Notes under the pieces: generated by a model
The model's database searches: none
The model's input: the letters and a program-made list of their open reading frames with translations, nothing else
What the model was told of the DNA's origin: nothing
Source: Abelmoschus esculentus
Lineage: Eukaryota > Streptophyta > Magnoliopsida > Malvales > Malvaceae
Direction of reading: 5' to 3'
DNA length: 64,000 bases
Assembly (NCBI GenBank): GCA_035048815.1
Contig: JAUCBN010000026.1
Span: 15,759,001 to 15,823,000, forward strand
Made by a program: the position numbers and the translations under genes
Part shown: one piece after another, positions 10,448 through 24,373 of the stretch
Position numbering within the stretch: the stretch's first letter is position 1
Layout of the letters: each line of letters opens with the position of its first letter

Positions 10448-11938
10448 ATGGCGGATCATTCAACCCAAAAGCCCCATGCAATCTTCGTAGCTTACCCTCA
10501 AGGCCACGTTATCCCATCCATTAACTTAGCCATCAAACTCGCATCCAAAGGTTTCACCATCACCTTCGTCAACACCCATTTCGTCCACCACCAGACCACC
10601 AAAGCTCACCCGGAGATAGGCACGTCAGATATCTACGCTAGGGTCAGAGAATCGGGTCTGGACATACGGTACACCACAGTGTCCGACGGTCTCCCTCTCG
10701 TGTTCGACCGGTCGTTGAACCACGACCAGTTCATGGCTTCGTTGTTGCATGTTTTCTCTGCCCATGTCGACGAGGTGGTCGGTCAGATAGTAGGATCAGG
10801 GGGAGAAGGTTCATTGCCTGATTGCTGATACGTTCTTCGTTCGGCCCTCAAAGATCGCAAAAAAGTTCGGCTTGCTTTATGTCTCGTATTGGACCGAACC
10901 GGCTTTGGTGTTTACGTTGTACTATCAATTGGATCTTCTTAAGAAAAATGGTCACTTTGGCCATCAAAGTAAGTTTTAAAGTTTTTGGTGAAATTATGAT
11001 TTTCGTCCCTCATAATTTACTGGTTTAATCAGATCGTCGTGAAGATCCTATAAATTACATACCTGGAGTCGAAGCGGTCGAACCGAAGGATCTGATGTCA
11101 TACCTTCAAGAAACCGATACCACATCGGTTTGCCATCAAATCATTTTCAATGCATTTCAAGATGCCAAGAATGCAGATTTCGTTCTCTGCAACACGGTTC
11201 AAGAACTCGAACCGGCTACCATATCGGCTTTACATGCCAAAGTCCCCTTTTACGCAATCGGACCCATTTTCCCACCCGGGTTCATCAAGAGCAATGTAGC
11301 TACAAGCCTCTGGTCCGAGTCAGATTGCACCCAATGGCTCGACAAAATTCAAAAAGCCACCCGGCTCGGTTTTATACGTCTCATTCGGTAGCTACGCCCA
11401 CGTTACAAAAACCGAGCTCATCGAGATAGCTCGAGGGCTTTCCCTTAGCAAAGTGAGTTTTGTTTGGGTGCTACGACCTGATATCGTTAGCTCTGATGAT
11501 GCTGATCCCTTACCCGTTGGATTCAAAGACGAAGTTATTGACCGTGCGATGATCGTGCCTTGGTGCTGTCAAAATGCGGTGCTTGCCCACCCGGCTACCG
11601 GTGGATTCTTAACCCATTGTGGCTGGAATTCTATACTTGAGAGTACATGGTGTGGTGTTCCTTTGTTGTGTTACCCGTTGTTGACTGATCAATTCACTAA
11701 TCGTAAATTAGCGGTGGATGATTGGGATTAATTTGAGTAATACAAGCCCCATCACTAAGGAGGATGTCTCGGAGAATATCAACCGTCTGATGAGTGGACC
11801 ATCAGGAGACCAATACAGGACGAAGGTGAGATGAAAAAAACATTGGAAGCTGCCTGGTCACCTAATGGATCATCACAGACAAATATGGACCTCTTCATAC
11901 AAGAACTCAAGGCCGAGTGTCAAATCAGAACCAATTAA
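10448..11938 (+). pseudogene. UGT86A-type UDP-glycosyltransferase pseudogene
   Basis: Related to family-1 UDP-glycosyltransferases, close to UGT86A. It keeps a good N-terminus (HAIFVAYPQGHVIPSINLAI), the catalytic-type His in PQGH, one intron (about 10,970-11,031, GTAAGT to CAG) and the C-terminal UDP-sugar (PSPG) box from WCCQNAVLAHPATGG through THCGWNS to DQ at about 11,560-11,690. The frame is broken at least three times: near 10,822, where a short loss between GATTGC repeats shifts frame after LPDC; near 11,345-11,360, around the region leading into the normally conserved SFGS segment; and near 11,720, just after the PSPG box, where bases are missing. The C-terminal coding trace continues to a stop at 11936-11938. 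The decay looks recent, since similarity runs along the whole length. A sequencing error is unlikely to explain three separate indels. Confidence 0.85.
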
Positions 11939-12536
11939 TAATAGTTGTTTTATTATTAAATTTTATTTAAAGTTTTGCAATTAAGTTGTATTTATAAAAT
12001 TTGATTCATAATATATTTGTTTATGTTTTTTAATTTAAATATAATTATTTATAAAATTTTAAAATATGAGTTTTTGACCAGAGGTCTATAATGTAACATC
12101 AGGTAGAGGATATTACACAAATACATTTATAAAATCTTTTTTTTTCAACAATGAGATATTTTTCCCATCATTAATTATCTTCATTAAAGCAATGACATAA
12201 TTTCCCATATCATTTTTGGTTGAAATTTAGTACTAACTACATTTGTGGTACATCATACTTCTAAATCCCTAAAACCTAACACTTACTTTAAACCTTAAAC
12301 CCTAAACATTCTAATTTAAAACGGAGACGTATAAAAGAGGTAGATGATTTCTCCCGACAATGACAAACAGACTTCCAGCCAACATCAAGATCAACTTGTG
12401 AATGGACATCCCATCTAAAAACCATTTTTCAGTCTCATAATATATGAAATATGAATGGTATACAACACAGAAGAAGGGTTACACAATTCCAAAAACCAAC
12501 AAAGATGAAAGACTGATGGTACCATCTGCAGTCATC

Positions 12537-15500
12537 TCAGGTTGTCGACTTGAGACACCGGAAAATTCTACGTAGCGATACATTTCTCCGAACACAAAAA
12601 TGCAGCAAAACAAACACAAGAATTCTATATCCAACAGCCATGAGGAACAATACCAGTAAATTCTCCCACTTGGAGTTGCTGCTTTGAGAGATGTCATAAG
12701 CACTATGGATTGCCTGAAAACCAGAGATCGTCCTCACCTGACCGACTGCAAAATTGGTCCCGAGGTACTCGTTCTCCAAAATACCCTACCAGCAAAACAT
12801 AGGGTAACAAAATATGATTTTGTTTTGTAATAAGGAATAGATGAACTCATGTTATAAGATGCACACAAACCTGGATGGAATAAGTGTGGAAAGCAATATA
12901 TGATAATGGATACTTCCAGACAGGTCTAGGTAACTCGTTGCGGATTCTTAAATAGCCTGCGGAAAGCATCATTACCACCTGAAACATCATGCATTTTTGT
13001 CTTAAGACTGGAAAAGGATAGGTGAACAAATAAAGATTGGAAATTGGGATGGAATATAATTTTAAGAATGTAAATGTATGGCGAATAAATAAGTGAGGGC
13101 TTACATGTATGGTTACAAGTGTTAAGACACTCCAGAAAACATTTTGCCACAAAGAAGTAACAGCCAGCAGCAATCCTTCATTGACAAAGAGGCACATGAA
13201 GAAATTCAGCACAAAGTACATCAGCAAGCTGAATCCGTCACGCAATCCTACTAAGAAATAGAAAACGAGACTCGATGATATGGCAATGAGGAACAGGAAT
13301 GGAATGCTGGAGAGAAGTTGCCCGAACAAAAAGACTAAAGCTCCTGAATGCTGGTTCGACTCCTCACTGGCATATATCTGCAAAATGGAAAAGCATCAAC
13401 CATGCAACTTTTGAAATTGGGAGCAAGAAAATGAAATGAATTTAGCAATCAAATCAAAATTCAGAAAAAACTGTCTTATTTTTTAGTTAAGCTGGAAATG
13501 AGTGGATTTCAAACTGGATACCTCCTTTTAGTTAAAAGAAAAGGTACCAAAGACAGGTAGAATCACCTTGATTTCTTTCAGTAGTGAAGGTACTCCAGCG
13601 ACACTTAAAAGTGAAGTAAACGACACAAACACGAAAATTGCAGCCACTCTTCTCTGTGATGAAAAAAAGGATAAAAGTTAGAAAAACATCCATGCTACAT
13701 GAGTGGATCAATAATTTTGACTTGTGCAGAAATGGTTGTACTCACCACAACAGAAGACAGGGAATGCCCCAAGCCCGAAAATACCGTTCCAATACACAGC
13801 GTAAGGAGCATATAAAGAATAAGTCGAAGCCAGTAGTATTTCCACTCCCTTGACATAATTAATAACGACCTCCAAGTCAAAACTGCAATCCGTGTGGCAT
13901 TGCTAGCCTTTCCCTTGCTTTTGAGAAGAGGACCTTCCTGTGAATGCAACAAAGTGAACAAAAATTAAAACGGGTGACTTATAGCCACCAGAAGACTCCA
14001 GTAAATCATGCACGAAAAATGCTTAACATTAATCGTAATCGAAGTCAGCCAGCTAGACTCCATCATTCAGTTACCTTTTCTCATTCTAACTTTTAAACTG
14101 TACACCTGAGGCATGTTAAACACTTAAACTATTGATTGAACTTCGGGATTCGACCAAATGGTTCACCCATCTCAATTAGGTGAATCCACACAAGGCTTGG
14201 GTTCAACCCTCAGAACTTGCAGATTCCCCTTTCCTAATTTACCCTATGACTTGGCCTCCTTTGTACCAAAAACAACTATTGCTAGTTGTACTTGTGTATA
14301 GTTAAACTGTAAGAATTTGGGGCACCATTATATTAGAATCTAGCGCATGCCCCAAATAAGAGCCAGATATACATGATAGCACATATAATCAAAGCTTCCT
14401 AGTATCCTACTAGTAAAAGCAACGAAATGATAAATGATTATGGTTCAACACAAATAAGAATACATATTGTACCCTCTCTGTGAGTCTCAATATCATAGTT
14501 TCAACTGCAGCTGCATCAGCTGATGATTTATATGTTGCCTCAAGAGTACGAATTGCAACAGCAGTATCCATGTTCACAGATGAGAAGTCCCCATTGTCAT
14601 CCTGTTACAATGTACCAGCTCATACAAATTAAGTTCTCAGGTAACAACAATATTGACTAGAAGCCATTATTCAAGAGTGAAACAATTGAAAAACAGCAAC
14701 AGTTTGTTTAATACCAAATAATATAAAACGCTGTACAAATATTTTTAATCTCTTAATTTACCATCAAGTCAAATCATCCAATAGCTTTTGAGATCTGACT
14801 CAAGTTTTATAGATTCTATTCTTATACATATACTTTTGGGGGGTTTACTTGTTCTCTGTAAGTACCATTGAGGTTTTGAATTATATTGTACTTAATGAGA
14901 ATCATTGAATACCTGCCAATTTTTGCACATTGCAATGATCCTGTCAAAATCTGTATTTATGGCACGTAGAAAGTGATCGGAAGGACTTTGCATAATTGGG
15001 CAAGGGAATCCAGCATTGGAGAAGTGCTTCATCAAGAAAAAGGAGATAAATTAGAATAATAAGGAAAGTTTTGTACTCTTAAGGAATATTAAGAGAATAA
15101 CAATTTGGATGCTTAAATGGATTCTATCTTCTTCTCTTGAATCCACATTACAGGAACCAAGTGCATGTATGAAAGAGTCTTTAAATGACCTTCCGTTTCT
15201 TCCATATCAACTGATAATAGAAAATAAAAACAAAGACAAGAGATCAAAAATAATTATACCCGTGTTATCACTTACCTGCAAGCAAGCTAACGTTTCCCCG
15301 AAAAACAAGGTGTTCCCATTTGAGAGCAGACAAATACGATCAAAGAGGCCAAAAACTTCTGTACTGCTCTGGTAAATGGTGAAAATAAGAGTGCATCCTG
15401 TGCTTGCAAGTTTCTTTAGTGTTACCATCATCAAAAGGGCAGAGACACTGAAAATATATAAAATATTAAAGATTTAGTAACATCATAAATGATCCTAACT

Positions 15501-17149
15501 CTATGGAAAGTAGATGGCACAGCAATCATATGGTTAACATTGTAAAGCATGCAGGAGAAAAGGAACAAATATCAGTAAAACACTTGAAAGAATTAAATTA
15601 AGGAAAATAAACAAAAAAGTATACCTGTCAAGATGATAAAGAGGCTCATCTATGAATAAGATGCGAGGTCTCATCACAAGTTCCCGTGCAATACTAACAC
15701 GCCTTCTTTCACCCCTAGCAAGGCCTTTCATATAGCAGTGGCCTCCAATCAGTTTGTTTGCATAGTCACCCAAGGACATTGCTTGGATGGCTTCCTCTAC
15801 CACACTCTTTTTCTGACAGAAAAAGCCAGGAAGTTGGAGCAAAGCTGAATAGTATAGATACTCCCGGACTGTGAGCGAACCTATTAGAGTAGTTTCCCTG
15901 TCAACAAATCCCTGCAAATCGAATGTTTCAAAGTAAAAAGAATTAAACAACCTTGAATTGAATGAATCCTTGCAATTTCTGTTCAACTAAAATTTAATCA
16001 ATTTTGAGAAGGAACAAAAATCAAATATCAGTTTTAAAAAAGGTAGTTCATAGAAACCCTACTCATTATGCTTGCTAAATTGGAAACCTGAGTGGGACTG
16101 GGTATTAAGATATATCACCTAAAAGGATTCACATGATGAAGCAAGTGAAATGAAAGAAAATGGATCTATGTACTGCATACAATGATTGTTCATCAGAGAT
16201 TTTCCTATATATCTATGATCCAAAACAGGGATGAGATTTGTGGTGACAATTTCAAGTATATTTTGAAACCTGTAGAGTCAGTCCAACATATTATAATTGC
16301 AGAAGACCAAATCCAAATGTTCATGTGAGAAAATGCAATGTGTGTATTATATGTATATATCATTTTGGACTAAAAGTAATCACTTTCAGCAGAGAAGAAT
16401 CACTCTGTCAAGATAAAACCACAGGAAGCATCAAAAGTAACATCCAGTAACTTCAACCTACATGAAAATGTAACGGGAACTCACATATGAACCATAAAGC
16501 AAGCGCGTTTTCGCCCCATTAATGAATACTTCACCATACATTTTAGCCGAAGGATGCAATCTTCCTATATTCAAGAAAAAAGATTTTAGTACTAAAAATC
16601 TGAAAATTAAACAACATAAAAGCATAAACGGACTTCTTGTTAGTTAAGTAGCCAATAAAATTGTCAAACTAAAAGACCTGCTATAGCCCTCAGTAGTGTA
16701 GACTTTCCGGATTTTGCAGGACCCATGATTACTGTCATCGTTCCAGGTAATGCATAACCATTGGAACTCTTCACAACCTTATCAGAATATTTCCTTTTTC
16801 CCTTGATAGTAACAGCCAATTCTTTCCACACAACTGACGCACCGGCAGTTTTTCTAACAACAGCTCCACCTTCTGGCAACGGTGGTGACGGCAAGGACCC
16901 ACTATTGAGTTTTGAGAGAGATGGTGAGACTGGCGTATTTGCAGCATTGATAGAGTCACCTCCTTCCTCCACCCTGGCATCAATATCTGTATCCTCCCAC
17001 TCAGGTGAATCCTCGAATGAGATAGGTTGCCGGACAGAGCCAGGTTTACACAGATAGAAAAAATTACTGGAGGGCACCCTGCTTGCTGGACTACTAGCTG
17101 AAGAGGAAGAAGACCTATAATTGTCTGACTGAGACTGTATTTCTTCCAT
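12537..17149 (-). CDS. ABCG3: ABC transporter G family member 3 (half-size)
   Basis: Eleven coding exons read in frame: 17149-16678, 16564-16485, 15911-15625, 15447-15276, 15026-14913, 14601-14473, 13937-13746, 13653-13567, 13377-13105, 12978-12871 and 12785-12537, giving 720 residues. The order is a Ser-rich N-terminal tail, one nucleotide-binding domain, then a C-terminal ABC2-type membrane domain with about six hydrophobic segments (from WKYYWLRLILYMLLTL on). This NBD-TMD order marks ABCG half transporters, which work as dimers. The NBD is unusual: Walker A is GPAKSGKST and Walker B ILFIDEP, but the signature reads LARGE instead of LSGGE, the switch His is Tyr (FTIYQSS), and the Q-loop Gln position carries Arg (GFVDRE). 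The substrate is unknown. A 5' UTR intron probably runs from about 17,992 to 17,188. The next gene in Arabidopsis order, KINbeta3, lies beyond the NRT2 pair. Confidence 0.94.
14095..14235 (+). repeat. SINE-like insertion in an ABCG3 intron
   Basis: Within the intron between 13,938 and 14,472, an ATGGTTCACCCATCTCAATT stretch followed by a GGGTTCAACCCT B-box-like palindrome (14,209-14,220) resembles the head of a tRNA-derived SINE. No target duplication or tail was defined. Confidence 0.25.
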
Positions 17150-19284
17150 TTATAACTCCTGATTTCTAAACCTTGGAAATCAACAGCCCTGTAATATTAT
17201 TTGGGAAACTTACTAGCACCCCACTTAACAATTAAGGGATGACATTAACTGAAAACTGCATGCATGATTGTTGTATCATCCACACTTTCAATGCCTTCAC
17301 AACCCTAATCAAAACATTGTGTCACCTGTTCAATGAAAACAACCATTAACCAACTAATATTAGGTGTAAGAATTTAATTTCCCTTTTAAAAAAATGTATT
17401 TGAGCTAGAAAACCACAGTCTGTATTCAATACGAGGAGTTAATTAAACAAAAGATTGTTCATCATTTCACCCAAAAACAAGAGAAGATCATCTTCCCAGG
17501 AGATAACAGCTAAATTCAACACCATCAATGGAGTACAAAATCAAAAACCAAATCAATAGCTCAGTATCACAATAACTCACTACTCTACAAGAAAGTAACA
17601 TGTTTTCCAGCATACCAGAACAAAATACTAACCAACTTGAGCTCCCCTCTGACAACTCAAATTTCCCAATACTCCATTTCATCACTAAAACAAAATAATG
17701 CAGTAAAATACTTCAAAAACAAAAGCTCTAAGAAAAAAACACGAACAGCATAGGAACTAAAACAGAAACCACAATTTCTTTGTACAAAGAACAAATTATT
17801 GAACCAACCAAGTAACTTTCTCAGCTCAAGAAGCTGAGTTACATAAAACAAACAAACAACACAGAACCCCAAACCTTGAAGTGTCGGCCTTCTCTTAGTA
17901 TCTCAAGTACACAATAGCAGACAAAACAAAAAACTAAAACGAGAAGAAGAAGAAGCTAGAGATAAAGGGAGGCGTGAGTACGAGACAAACCTGGATCTGA
18001 GTAAGAACCTCAATGGTAGAGATAGAAAGAGAAAAAGGATATGAATGTGAAAAGAGTGCGTAGTGACAAGTGAGTCACTGAGTTAAATCAAATCTAACAA
18101 ATAAATCACTTAAAACTCGGCGAATGTTCCCGGGTTACTTGACCCGTTTTTTATAATATTGCTTTGCTTCGTTGCTGGCACCTCTCTGTCTACTCAGTAC
18201 TCTTGACTGAATTATTTATATAAGCGTTTATACATATAGTTAATTACAGACAGAGCCCCTAAGCTTTTATCCATATTTTAATATGGTTCTTCAAAATATC
18301 ATGATCTCATTTGAGTCATTCTTTCTATCCAACGTCAACTTAGACATTAAATATTATGATGTTATATACTTGTAATACAAAAAATCTAAGACTTTGATTT
18401 ATGTGCTCTAAACAAATTCAACAGCCCTTCAACGTTAGCATTAAATGTCTATCTTGTTAGTTTAGAACAATAGAGTGATTTAATTAATATAATACTAATA
18501 ATTTAAGGGTTTAATTATAATATTTAAAAGTTTCTGGACTAATTTATAACACAATTCATGTTTTAAGAACTTTCAATGTACTGTTTAAAGATTTATAAAT
18601 CTTTAGTGTTTGTTTGTTCTTTCTCTTTTTGTAAGGGTCGCTTTGAAGTTATATTCTTAGGAAGAAACATAATGATGTGGTCTTTGCCAACGGGACATTA
18701 GAAAAGGCATAAAGTTAAAGGGTGCTTTTCGTTTAATTTAATAATGATTTTAGTTATAATTTTTAAAAATAATTTAATTCTTAAATTTATATTTTATCAA
18801 AATAATTTTTAAAATAAAAAATATTAATCACGATAAATAATTTAAAATAACTTGATAAAATTATATAACAGTATACGGTAATATGATAATGCCATATAAG
18901 CATAAAATAATATGTTTGATTAAAAAAGTAACAAAGTTTTGTGTAATTTATTTTCTTATCTTAGCGATATATATTAAGAAAATTTAATATTAAAACCGTA
19001 CAAATGTCTGTTAATTTTAAGATTTTATTTAAGGTTTAGAGTTTAGTGTTTGTATTTTGTAGTTTAGTGTTTCGAATTTTAGGATTTAAGATTAATATTT
19101 ATATTTTATTATTTAAATAAGAAAGATTACGGAATTTTAAAAAAATATATCAAATTTAGGGTTTAAGAGCTTAACTTAGCTAGATTGTATGATTTAGAAT
19201 TTAGGATGTATGATTGGAGATTAAAGATTAAATTTAAGATTATGAATTTAGATTTAAAATAAAAAAAATGTTGTGCAGATTTTT

Positions 19285-19766
19285 GGGTAAACCACAATAG
19301 AAGTCATTGAATTATGGGTAAGATCATATTTGTGTCATTCAATTATTAAAAATTATATTTTGGTCATTTAATTATGGGTAAAGTTATATTTGGATCATCC
19401 AACTGTTTAAAGGTTACATTTAGGTCACTCAACTATGAGTAAGGTTATATTTGGGTCACTTTTCATATTAAAAAATACATCAACTTAGTCAAATTTTCTT
19501 TCAAATCATTGGTAGATCATTTGAAATTATTAATTAATATCATACACAAATTGATATATATATATATATATATATTTATTTACATATGAAGGGTGACCCA
19601 AATATAACATTACCTATAATTGAGTGACTTAAGTATAGCCTTTAATGATTGGGTAACCCAAATATAATATTTTCCACAATTAACTGACCTAAATATAATT
19701 TTTAATAATTAAGTGACTCAAATATAACTTTACTCATAATTGAGTGACATATATCATAGTTTACCC
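19285..19766. mobile_element. Foldback MITE starting GGGTAAAC, with internal short repeats
   Basis: The ends are inverted: GGGTAAACCACAATAGAAGTCA at the left and the complement of TGACATATATCATAGTTTACCC at the right. Each arm holds several degenerate repeats of about 36-40 bp (GTCACTCAATTATGGGTAAAGTTATATTTGG-like, in forward then reverse orientation). An (AT)n run of about 24 bp sits near the centre (19,551-19,574). The GGGTAAA terminus resembles those at 29,034 and 33,269, and a partial relative starts at 23,222. No exact target duplication was seen. The rest of 18,070-24,370 is AT-rich intergenic DNA except as listed. Confidence 0.6.
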
Positions 19767-20959
19767 TAATTTTTATCATATCATATTAAATTTTTTAAAA
19801 TATCATATTCGATCAAAAAATTAAGTACAATGACGAGGCACAATACTTACCTATAATATTACTAAAAAAAAACTACAAATCTTGAACATAAATAATAAAA
19901 CAGACATATACCGAATTTTATATTCGATTTTATTCGAACCAAATCTACAGAATTACATCATTGAAAAAAATTTGTAATCCCTTGTCAATAATTTCCACCC
20001 ACAAGATTTTCCACTCTTCTATTTTGTTTTCTTTCATATGAATCATTTGACAAATTTGCTTTTTTTTTTCTTTTTTGTTTGCAACCAAAAGTATGGAAAA
20101 TAATTAATTCTGTGGCCCTGAATATTTGTACTAAAAGATATACACACTAGTCACAGAGTGGCTTTCCCTTTTTCTTTTACATGATACAGAAAAATAAATT
20201 AAAAAAATGTGTGGGACACATGCACTATGCATTTCGAAACTTTTTATTGGAGAAAATATTAAAAAAATAAAAATAATAATTATATATATGATTCGGATTT
20301 TTATTTAAGGTTTAGAAAATTTCACTGATTACTATCGAATATATTGGTGATAAAAATATTTATTTAGTTTAAGATTTTATGATTTAGTTTAGGATTTATG
20401 AGTTATAGCTATTAACTGCTAAGTTAAATATTCAAAACATCTGATAGTTATATAAAAATAAAAACTATATTTGATTTTTTTATAAATAAATAAAAAATAT
20501 TTGAAAACAACTTAAAATATTAAAAATAATTGAAATTTGTAAAGATATTAAAATATTTTAACTTCAAGTGAAATTTAATAAAAAATCTAAAATTTTAAAA
20601 TTATATAAAATCAAATTTATATTTAAATAATTTAAAATATTAACGTATTTAAACACTAAAAAATTATTTAATGTTCTTTTAATAAATATTTTATGGAACT
20701 GATTTAATTTTAACGCCAAAAAAATATTATAAAAATAATATTTTACGGAATTTATCATATCATTATAATAACGTTTTTAATTTTTTTTTATAACACTCGT
20801 CGTATCAATCAGAGTTTCAAAAATAGATGCTAGAATGAAAATTCAATCTCTTTTCGGGTGTACGATCTATAATTAATATAAAACAGATTTTTTTAAAAAA
20901 AATTATTATTTTTTTGGTTTTTGAGGCTTTGTTTTAATTAATCGAGATTGATATGTGAA

Positions 20960-21305
20960 AATAATTTTTTATTATTTGAGGTTTTGGGGAATTTAAGATT
21001 ATATTAGCGTTTAGGGTTATATTTAGGAAAATATGTGGGTCTGAGATAATCTTTAGGAAATAAGCTAAAATTTATAGCGTTACTCGGAAGTTGCAAGGCG
21101 TTTGGACCTCGTCATTTTTAGGTGATGAAGTGCGTGTATACCGTTGAAACTAATATATTTTAAATTTAATTCGACGACCTACGTAGAAATTACGAGGTTC
21201 AAACAATACTGTAGATTTTAATCTGTTTTTCTAAAATTACTTAAAACCTATTTATTTCCTTAAAAATAACCCTAAATATCATTATTCTCCAAAATCCCCG
21301 GGTTT
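20960..21305. repeat. Imperfect foldback repeat
   Basis: The left segment (GGTTTTGGGGAATTTAAG, near 20,980, then TTTAGGGTTATATTTAGG) pairs loosely with the complement of 21,245-21,300 (CCTTAAAAATAACCCTAAAT, then CTCCAAAATCC). Between them lies a more GC-balanced core around 21,080-21,200. It looks like a degenerate terminal-inverted-repeat element. No coding signal or clear target duplication. Confidence 0.3.
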
Positions 21306-21439
21306 ATGTTTCAAATATATTTTATTCTTGAATAGTAAAATGTGTTTGAAAGTCCAATTCTCCACCTCTTATTGGGCTTTGAAATGGGTTTCAATTTAAA
21401 GACTGTATTTGTTTGATTCATAGCCGAAGATAAAACGGG

Positions 21440-23130
21440 GGGAGTTTCTAAAAATAATTACATCATTTCGTAGTCATAACAAGAAGTCAATACATCCTTA
21501 TATTCTAATTCAAATAAATAATATACCTTGATTTAACCATACTTTGAAAAGGTTTATTGTCTGTTTTGAGATGATTATATTCATCCATATTTAATATATT
21601 ATCTGATTAATTTAGATAAATATTATAAAATTTTATTATATGGTCGATTTTGTAATATATTAACTTCAGTCACAATTTTAAAATTCAAACCTTTAATATA
21701 ACTTAAAATATTTAGTGTCTCATTTCACTAAATTAATTAGTTATTAATGTAACCTATAATTTTTTTTAGACCATTACCATTCATAATATAAAATCATACG
21801 ATCACTATAAAAAATTACACGTATTACATATTATAAAAAAAATAATGAAATGATTAAATCAAATTATATTTTTGGTCCCTATAATATATTTTGAAATTTT
21901 GATTTTTACATAGTTTAAACATATTTTTATATTGAGTTCACTTCATTGGTTCTCTACTTTTATAATGTTAGTTCATTAATTTGAATTTCAATATTTATTT
22001 TAAAAATATAATATATCTCTATTTAATTAAAAATATTTATTAACATCGTTAATTATTCATATTATTAACATATATTAGTGACCAACTAATAACAACATAT
22101 ATAAAATCAGTGACCAAATTATATTGAATTAAACATATATCGACTAAAATTCAACTTTTGTACAATAAAGGAACTAAAACCATAATTTAACCCTAAAGTT
22201 TTAAGAAAAAATAATATAAATATATAAATTATAAAATCTAAGATGATGTAGCAAATTTGTACGGCCTTAAAAATCTTTAAATTTGGTAATTTTGTACGGA
22301 TTTGAATTGACATCAGCAATGGTTGAATTTTGTACTTGATGGCTTCGTCTTCGTCACCTCACCAGCTCAAGCAACTTCCGACATCTTTCCTTGATACAAA
22401 ATTATCATGTATACTTTAATTTCGGTAAAATTCGGTGGTTGTTCGATTTTAAATGAATATTAAAAAATAGAATATGTGTAAAAAAATTTAATAATTTATA
22501 GTTAAATTGTATAGATTAAAAAATACGTTATCTACATATACTCACTAAAATTTTATGATTTTTTTATTTTTATTGTCTATATAAAATAATTATCTTATAT
22601 ATATTGATATAAACTTAACTCGATTTAATATGGTCTGATAATACATTTTCATAATCTACATATAATAAGGTTTTAAATAAATGTTTAGGGTTAATATTTA
22701 ATATTTTTATTATTTAGTTTAGTTTTGAGCTGGACTGAATTAAACTGAAACGTAGACCATCTTGTTTAAGCACGGACCGGACCGGACATGGTGCGGCAAC
22801 AGCAGCATCTGGGCGGCTGATTTATCCCCGTATCACGCCTTGCGTCACGGACAACCACCGTGCTCTGACCATTTCTATAATTTTTTAAACCTGCACTAAT
22901 TAATAAATATTAAAAAAAAACGATTCCCAGTTATCATAACATGGACCGTACATTTAATTATATAATAAACCGTACTAATCAGGACTTTCCCACCCTTTTT
23001 AAATAGTGATAGCCGATTAGCCGTCGTCGTCTTAACAAGCAAAAGCAAGTTACCTCCGTGCCAGTGATTATGATAGTTTTTTTTTTTTTTTTTTAATTCA
23101 GCAAATATGATATTATTAATTAAAATCACA
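21440..23130. repeat. Tandem duplication, non-coding part, copy A (3' of the first NRT2)
   Basis: Three separated stretches have recognisable counterparts in the same order and orientation at 27.7-31.9 kb: 21,450-21,500 (CATTTCGTAGTCATAACAAG; compare 27,730), 22,130-22,310 (CTAAGATGATGTAGCAAATT; compare 28,840-29,010), and 22,745-23,065 (ACGCCTTGCGTCACGG, CCACCGTGCTCT and paired ACCGTAC motifs; compare 31,575-31,890). Together with the NRT2 genes this defines a large tandem duplication. I see no gene that can be assigned in the block. Confidence 0.6.
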
Positions 23131-23299
23131 GAAAACCCTGATTATAGATATATAATTTTTATAAAAAATTATTAAATTTAAAAATACAACACAACGGTCA
23201 CAACTTTGACAGCTAAAAAATGGGTAAACTACGATATAAGTCACTCGATTATAGGTATAATTATATTTGAGTCAATTAATAATGAAAAGTTATGTTCGG

Positions 23300-23415
23300 A
23301 TAAACAAATAATTTTTTGATATTAAATAAAGATTATATTTTTTATACTGAGATTCAAACTTATACAAGATGAGACAAGATGAACATCCTTAACCACTAAA
23401 CCAATCAGAGTAAAC
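23300..23415 (-). repeat. SINE-like repeat (shared family)
   Basis: On the minus strand TTGGTTTAGTGGTTAAGG is a strong tRNA-type A-box, followed about 45 nt on by AAGTTTGAATCTC as a degenerate B-box. It is related to 2,276-2,440 and 45,531-45,700. Ends are approximate. Confidence 0.4.
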
Positions 23416-24373
23416 AAATGATTTATTTTACAACTACTCCTTGAATTTAATAATATATTTTAATAAAGCTTAGTGATAAAGTAAACGGTTTAAAAAATTC
23501 CATTTTCTATATGAATGCCTTGTATGTAACGGAGTAATTAAGTATTAAATTACTCTGCAGAAAATTTATAAGAATATAATATTTTATAATTTGATTTGAT
23601 TTGATTCGATGGAATTTTTATTTAAAATTTTTATTAGAGCATCGTTAAATACACGCAGCATATCCCATTTCCATCATTCAAGTTATTATATATGCATATA
23701 GTTTATAATCGAATCACAACAAGTGGTGGTAATAAAATAATATAAAATGTTTGTATGTTTTGTGGTAATAAAAATATTGAATTAATGAGCCCTTTTCTTT
23801 AATCTTTAAGGTCCCTTATCACATGTTTTATGTTTATCCGGACAGCAAGAAGCAAAGGCACCTCTCACCTAAAACAACTGGAATAGCTTATCAGATATAT
23901 TTTAGGTCAACTTCTCCGCAAACTTAGGGAAGATAAACTTCAAAGTTCAACCCTCTTGTTCAATTCAACTGGCTTAGTTTGTCCGTACAGTGTGGATTAA
24001 TATTCTTAATAAGCCCTTGAACTATTTAGTTTATTCGGATAAACCCTTATACTTTTATTAAAAAAGCCCTTACCATCAGATACAGAGAGTTATCCTAGTA
24101 GTCGATAAAAAAGAGAATGATGATTATCTTAATGGATACGGACTCGAACAACTTTGTTTGTAAATTGTATGTGTTTTAATTAAAAGATTAAAAATATATA
24201 AACGGATACTACCGTGTAGTAAAATCGTAAAATTCATTTAACAAAATTAGGTTTATTTTTAAAAAAAAATACATAATCGGAGGAAATTAAGAGAAGAGTA
24301 CTTGCTAATCTCAGCTTTAGCAAAGCTGGATTTATTGCTAATTATAGATCGATTCAAACTAATTCTATGTACA

